Position numbers and translations under genes: made by a program. From Burkholderiaceae bacterium (GTDB lineage Bacteria > Pseudomonadota > Gammaproteobacteria > Burkholderiales > Burkholderiaceae_C): DNA of 16,812 bases. Within the stretch, counting starts at the first letter, position 1. Each line of letters begins with the position of its first letter. The stretch is taken from positions 1 through 16,812 of the forward strand of contig JAOTTZ010000006.1 in assembly GCA_029864165.1 (NCBI GenBank), read 5' to 3'. Shown here piece after piece: positions 14,117 to 16,812 of this stretch. The notes below the pieces were generated by a model. The model saw nothing but the letters and a program-made list of their open reading frames with translations, was not told the DNA's origin and ran no database searches.

Positions 14117-15241
14117 TTAGTCCGTGAACTGAAGGGCGCGCCGATACCACTCGTGGAATTGCTGCATCCCGTCTTCCATCGGCGACTGATAGGGACCAAT
14201 CTCGTTGTCGCCCCGCTTGTAAAGTGCGTGCCGTCCCATGTCCATGCGCAGCGCGATGTCGTCATCTTCAACACAGGTTTCCAAGTACGCCGCTTGCTGC
14301 GCTTGTACGTATTCGCGCTCGAAAGCGGCGATTTCCTCTGGATAGTAGAACTCGACGATATTGGTAGTGTGTCGCGGACCGCTGGGATAAAGCGTCGAGA
14401 TGACAAGCACGTTGGGATACCACTCGACCATCGACGTGGGGTAGTAGGTCAGCCAAATCGCCCCATGCATGGGTGCGCGCCCCTGCTGGTACTTCATGAC
14501 TTCGTCTTGCCACCGCTGATACACCGGCGAGCCCGCCTTGCCCAGGGCATTGTCCTGTGAGCTGGCAATACCAACGGTTTGTACCGAATAATTCGCGCCC
14601 ATCTCCCAACGCAACTCGTCGCAGGTGACAAAGTTGCCCAAACCCGGGTGGAACGGGCCAACGTGGTAGTCTTCCAAGTAGACCTCGATGAAAGTCTTCC
14701 AGTTGTAGTCGCACTCATGCGTATACACGCGGTCTAGCACATAGCCATTGAAATCAAACTGCGCGCGCGGCCCAAGCGACGCCAAGTCCGCGGTAACGTC
14801 TCTGCCTAGTTGCTCAAACACCATGCCATTCCAGGTCTGTGTCGGGTAGTTGTTGAGGTTTAGACAAGGGTCGTGCGTGAAATGTGGTGCACCGATCAAC
14901 TGGCCATGCAAGTCGTAGGTCCAGCGGTGCAACGGGCAAACGATGTTGCTGCCTGAGTTGCCGCGCCCATGCAACATGACCGCCTGACGGTGCCGGCAGA
15001 CATTCGATATCAGTTCAACGCCGCGCGAGGTGTGCACCAAAGCGCGACCTTCGCCCTCGTGAGCAAGCGCGTGATGGTCGCCGATCTCCGGCACCGATAG
15101 CTGGTGACCAAGATAGCGCGGGCTATGCCGGAAAATGTACTCCTGCTCGCGCTGGAACAACTGCGCGTCGAAATACGCTGAAACCGGAAGTTGTGATCGG
15201 GTGCGCGCAAGAGCTTCGCGGGGCAGGCTCAAGTCGGACAT
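14117..15241 (-). CDS. Rieske [2Fe-2S] ring-hydroxylating oxygenase, alpha subunit-like
   Basis: Encodes 374 aa. The Rieske cluster ligands are Cys82 and His84 (CRHR) and Cys102 and His105 (CPLHRW). The catalytic domain has NWKTFIEVYLEDYHVGPFHP, giving iron ligands His193 and His198, and a likely acidic ligand in EDDDIAL (about 325-331). Such enzymes use electrons from a separate reductase to hydroxylate aromatic or quaternary-amine substrates. No reductase, ferredoxin or beta-subunit gene is in the window, so the substrate cannot be assigned; choline/carnitine-type monooxygenases and aromatic dioxygenases are both possible. The start ATG 15239-15241 has no strong ribosome site. It lies 87 bases downstream of the FemAB-like gene. 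Confidence 0.9.
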   Translation of the reverse strand: MSDLSLPREALARTRSQLPVSAYFDAQLFQREQEYIFRHSPRYLGHQLSVPEIGDHHALAHEGEGRALVHTSRGVELISNVCRHRQAVMLHGRGNSGSNIVCPLHRWTYDLHGQLIGAPHFTHDPCLNLNNYPTQTWNGMVFEQLGRDVTADLASLGPRAQFDFNGYVLDRVYTHECDYNWKTFIEVYLEDYHVGPFHPGLGNFVTCDELRWEMGANYSVQTVGIASSQDNALGKAGSPVYQRWQDEVMKYQQGRAPMHGAIWLTYYPTSMVEWYPNVLVISTLYPSGPRHTTNIVEFYYPEEIAAFEREYVQAQQAAYLETCVEDDDIALRMDMGRHALYKRGDNEIGPYQSPMEDGMQQFHEWYRRALQFTD

Positions 15242-15328
15242 GATGGCTAAGGCTTAGAAACGGATCTATGAACGCTATGGTGTGGACGCTGGGCGTTCCG
15301 CATCCGGCAGTTTACCCAGACCGGCACC

Positions 15329-16375
15329 CTAACCAAGGTTTCGCACAATATGCGGCCCCAACCAGTTTGCCACACCGATTGGCAAACGTCGCCAAGTTTC
15401 AATCAATAACCTGTACTTTGCGTTGGCGGGGTTGTTTTGCGGAATGGCGTCGCGTTTGTATAGACAGTACTCGTAATACAAAGGCCGGGGTTCAAACCCC
15501 CAATTCTTCTTGAAGGAGTAAGACCCTGTGCCTTGTTTGCTTCGTCCATAGTCGAAGAGCTTGACGCCGCGGTTGCAGGCGCGGCGCATCAGCTCCCAGT
15601 ACTTGAAGTCGTTGGCAGCCAAGTCCCGGGCAGCCTCGTCGTCACCGGCGTAGTAGGGCAAGACTTCGTCCCGAAAGTAGAAACTCAGCACGCTGCTGAG
15701 CGGACGGTGGTCGGGGGCTGTGACAGTCAAAACCTCGCAATCGGTACCGAACTCTTGCAAGAGCGCCTCAAAGTAGCGCTTTGGCATTGCCGGAGTACCA
15801 TGACGGTGCACGTTGCTCGCGTACAAAGCAAAGAACCGATCTACATCGCTGTCAGTATGGCTGAGCAGGCCGTTCTTGGCGCCCTTGCGCACCATCGCGC
15901 GCTGTTTGCGCGGAATGGCCAGCATGTTGGCCTCTTCTTCGGGCGCGATCTCCTTGCGGAACGTCACGTACAGGCCTTGCGCGGGCCAGTCAGCATGGCG
16001 TTGAGTCGTATTGCGTAACTCTAAGTGCGCCACGCCTAGCCGCTGCGCCAACTGCTGCGCTTCTTGCTCCAGCGCTTGCGTAGCCTGTGGGTTAACCGCG
16101 GCGACGCCGCCATAGACGGCAAACGGAAGGCTTACCAGCGAACTGCCAAACAGCAGGCTCTTTACGTGCGCAAGCGGTAGTACACCGTCGATACGACCGC
16201 CGGCTTGTGAGGACTGCGCATACAGATAGTACGTTTCGTGTCGAAACACCTCACGCAGTATCTTTTGCCAGCCGGAGCGGTGGAAAAAGGTCGCCTCAGG
16301 GCAAGTCGAGACAAACTCGTCCCACAAAGCTGTCGCGGACACCTCACCGGGCAACAAGCGTTTGACGACAGGCAT
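15329..16375 (-). CDS. FemAB-like protein, XrtA/PEP-CTERM system-associated
   Basis: Encodes 348 aa from the ATG at 16373-16375; a GTG at 16405 in frame would overlap the upstream gene. It is a GNAT-like acyltransferase of the FemAB type. Characteristic segments are FFHRSGWQKIL near the N-terminus, AIPRKQRAMVRKGAKNGL in the middle, and LFDYGRSKQGTGSYSFKKNWGFEPRPLYYEY near the C-terminus. These match the subgroup found with exosortase A and exopolysaccharide genes. FemAB proteins add amino acids to cell-wall precursors in Gram-positives; the role in PEP-CTERM systems is not established, with modification of polysaccharide or lipid carrier as one idea. It starts ten bases after the deacetylase gene, so they form one operon. 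Confidence 0.88.
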   Translation of the reverse strand: MPVVKRLLPGEVSATALWDEFVSTCPEATFFHRSGWQKILREVFRHETYYLYAQSSQAGGRIDGVLPLAHVKSLLFGSSLVSLPFAVYGGVAAVNPQATQALEQEAQQLAQRLGVAHLELRNTTQRHADWPAQGLYVTFRKEIAPEEEANMLAIPRKQRAMVRKGAKNGLLSHTDSDVDRFFALYASNVHRHGTPAMPKRYFEALLQEFGTDCEVLTVTAPDHRPLSSVLSFYFRDEVLPYYAGDDEAARDLAANDFKYWELMRRACNRGVKLFDYGRSKQGTGSYSFKKNWGFEPRPLYYEYCLYKRDAIPQNNPANAKYRLLIETWRRLPIGVANWLGPHIVRNLG

Positions 16376-16385
16376 GAGCGAAGAG

Positions 16386-16812
16386 CTATCGGTCTTGCAA
16401 CGCACCAGCTTGGCCAGCCCGCTTTAGAAAAATATCGTCCATACGCCCCCACTTGAAGTCGCTCAAAAGACGTTCTAAGCGAGGCTCCATCCGGTGGATA
16501 TTCACGTAGTGACGAAAGCGCGTTTTGCGGCTGATGCCGGCAATGCGCGGCTGCCCGACGTCGATTTCCCATGGGTGGAAGTAGAAGATACCCGGCTCAC
16601 CGTCACCGGCATTCACACGCCTGAGCATCCAACGAGAAAAGGCGTACGGTAAAAGCCTGAAGTACCCGCCACCACTGGACGGCAGATTTCGATTGAACAC
16701 GCGCAGCGTCGTGGCAGGTATCTCGATCAACCCATCGCGCACGCCGTGAGCGAAGCGAGGCGCATTCGGCATGCCATAGTGGTCGTGTCGAATAGGGTAG
16801 ATGCTCGAACTG
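16386..16812 (-). CDS. Polysaccharide deacetylase, PEP-CTERM locus subfamily (C-terminal part)
   Basis: Only the last 141 residues are present; the frame is open to the window edge. The visible part includes SSSIYPIRHDHYGMP, a signature of the deacetylase subgroup found in XrtA loci, and then a DUF3473-type C-terminus: FNRNLPSSGGGYFRLLPYAF, GIFYFHPWEIDVGQPR and FRHYVNIHRMEPRLERLLSDF. The catalytic NodB-like motifs should lie upstream of the window. It likely removes acetyl groups from an exopolysaccharide in the periplasm. The adjoining FemAB-like gene supports the presence of an exosortase A locus beyond the right edge. Confidence 0.88.
   Translation of the reverse strand, partial: SSSIYPIRHDHYGMPNAPRFAHGVRDGLIEIPATTLRVFNRNLPSSGGGYFRLLPYAFSRWMLRRVNAGDGEPGIFYFHPWEIDVGQPRIAGISRKTRFRHYVNIHRMEPRLERLLSDFKWGRMDDIFLKRAGQAGALQDR

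Noticed and set aside
15268..15513. Short plus-strand open frame near the FemAB-like 3' end
   Set aside because: Mostly antisense to the FemAB-like gene, with no ribosome site or recognisable feature.
1..16812. CRISPR arrays, tRNA or rRNA genes, insertion sequences
   Set aside because: No regularly spaced repeats, cloverleaf-like segments, rRNA signatures or transposase motifs were seen on reading both strands.

Overview
The window looks like chromosomal DNA of a GC-rich Gram-negative proteobacterium, most likely a betaproteobacterium. It carries LPS core genes (waaC, waaA), outer-membrane and periplasmic export signals, a QseBC/PmrAB-like two-component system, PEP-CTERM surface proteins, and at its right edge the end of an XrtA (exosortase A) exopolysaccharide locus. 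The lineage is an inference from gene content. No rRNA, tRNA, CRISPR array or insertion sequence was found.

Layout. (a) 1-1954, plus strand: the C-terminal end of an unrecognised protein, then an AlgE-like outer-membrane beta-barrel gene. (b) 1955-6511: a surface-protein and regulation island. It holds a decayed histidine-kinase 3' end (minus), a spondin-domain gene whose PEP-CTERM anchor is now out of frame (plus), an intact sensor kinase and response regulator (minus), a divergent region with a PmrA/QseB-type box, and an intact PEP-CTERM gene (plus). (c) 6556-10299, minus strand: phosphomannomutase/phosphoglucomutase, waaC and waaA, a sugar-phosphate and LPS inner-core operon with waaC and waaA overlapping. 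(d) 10374-13626, plus strand: a methylated-DNA methyltransferase overlapping an EamA/DMT transporter, a dienelactone hydrolase with a Tat-like leader, and a ZIP metal transporter. (e) 13637-16812, minus strand: universal stress protein, a Rieske ring-hydroxylating oxygenase, a FemAB-like protein of the XrtA/PEP-CTERM type, and the C-terminal part of a PEP-CTERM-locus polysaccharide deacetylase running off the window.

How it fits together. Much of the window concerns the cell envelope: a porin-like polysaccharide exporter, sugar-phosphate supply, LPS core assembly, exosortase-linked polysaccharide enzymes, and two proteins built as exosortase substrates. The most interesting part is the island at 1955-6511. 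The kinase remnant, next to a second PEP-CTERM gene that is itself frameshifted, suggests that a 'two-component system facing a PEP-CTERM gene' module was once present twice. The left copy is decaying. The right copy is intact and has a clean OmpR-family-type binding box between regulator and surface-protein gene.
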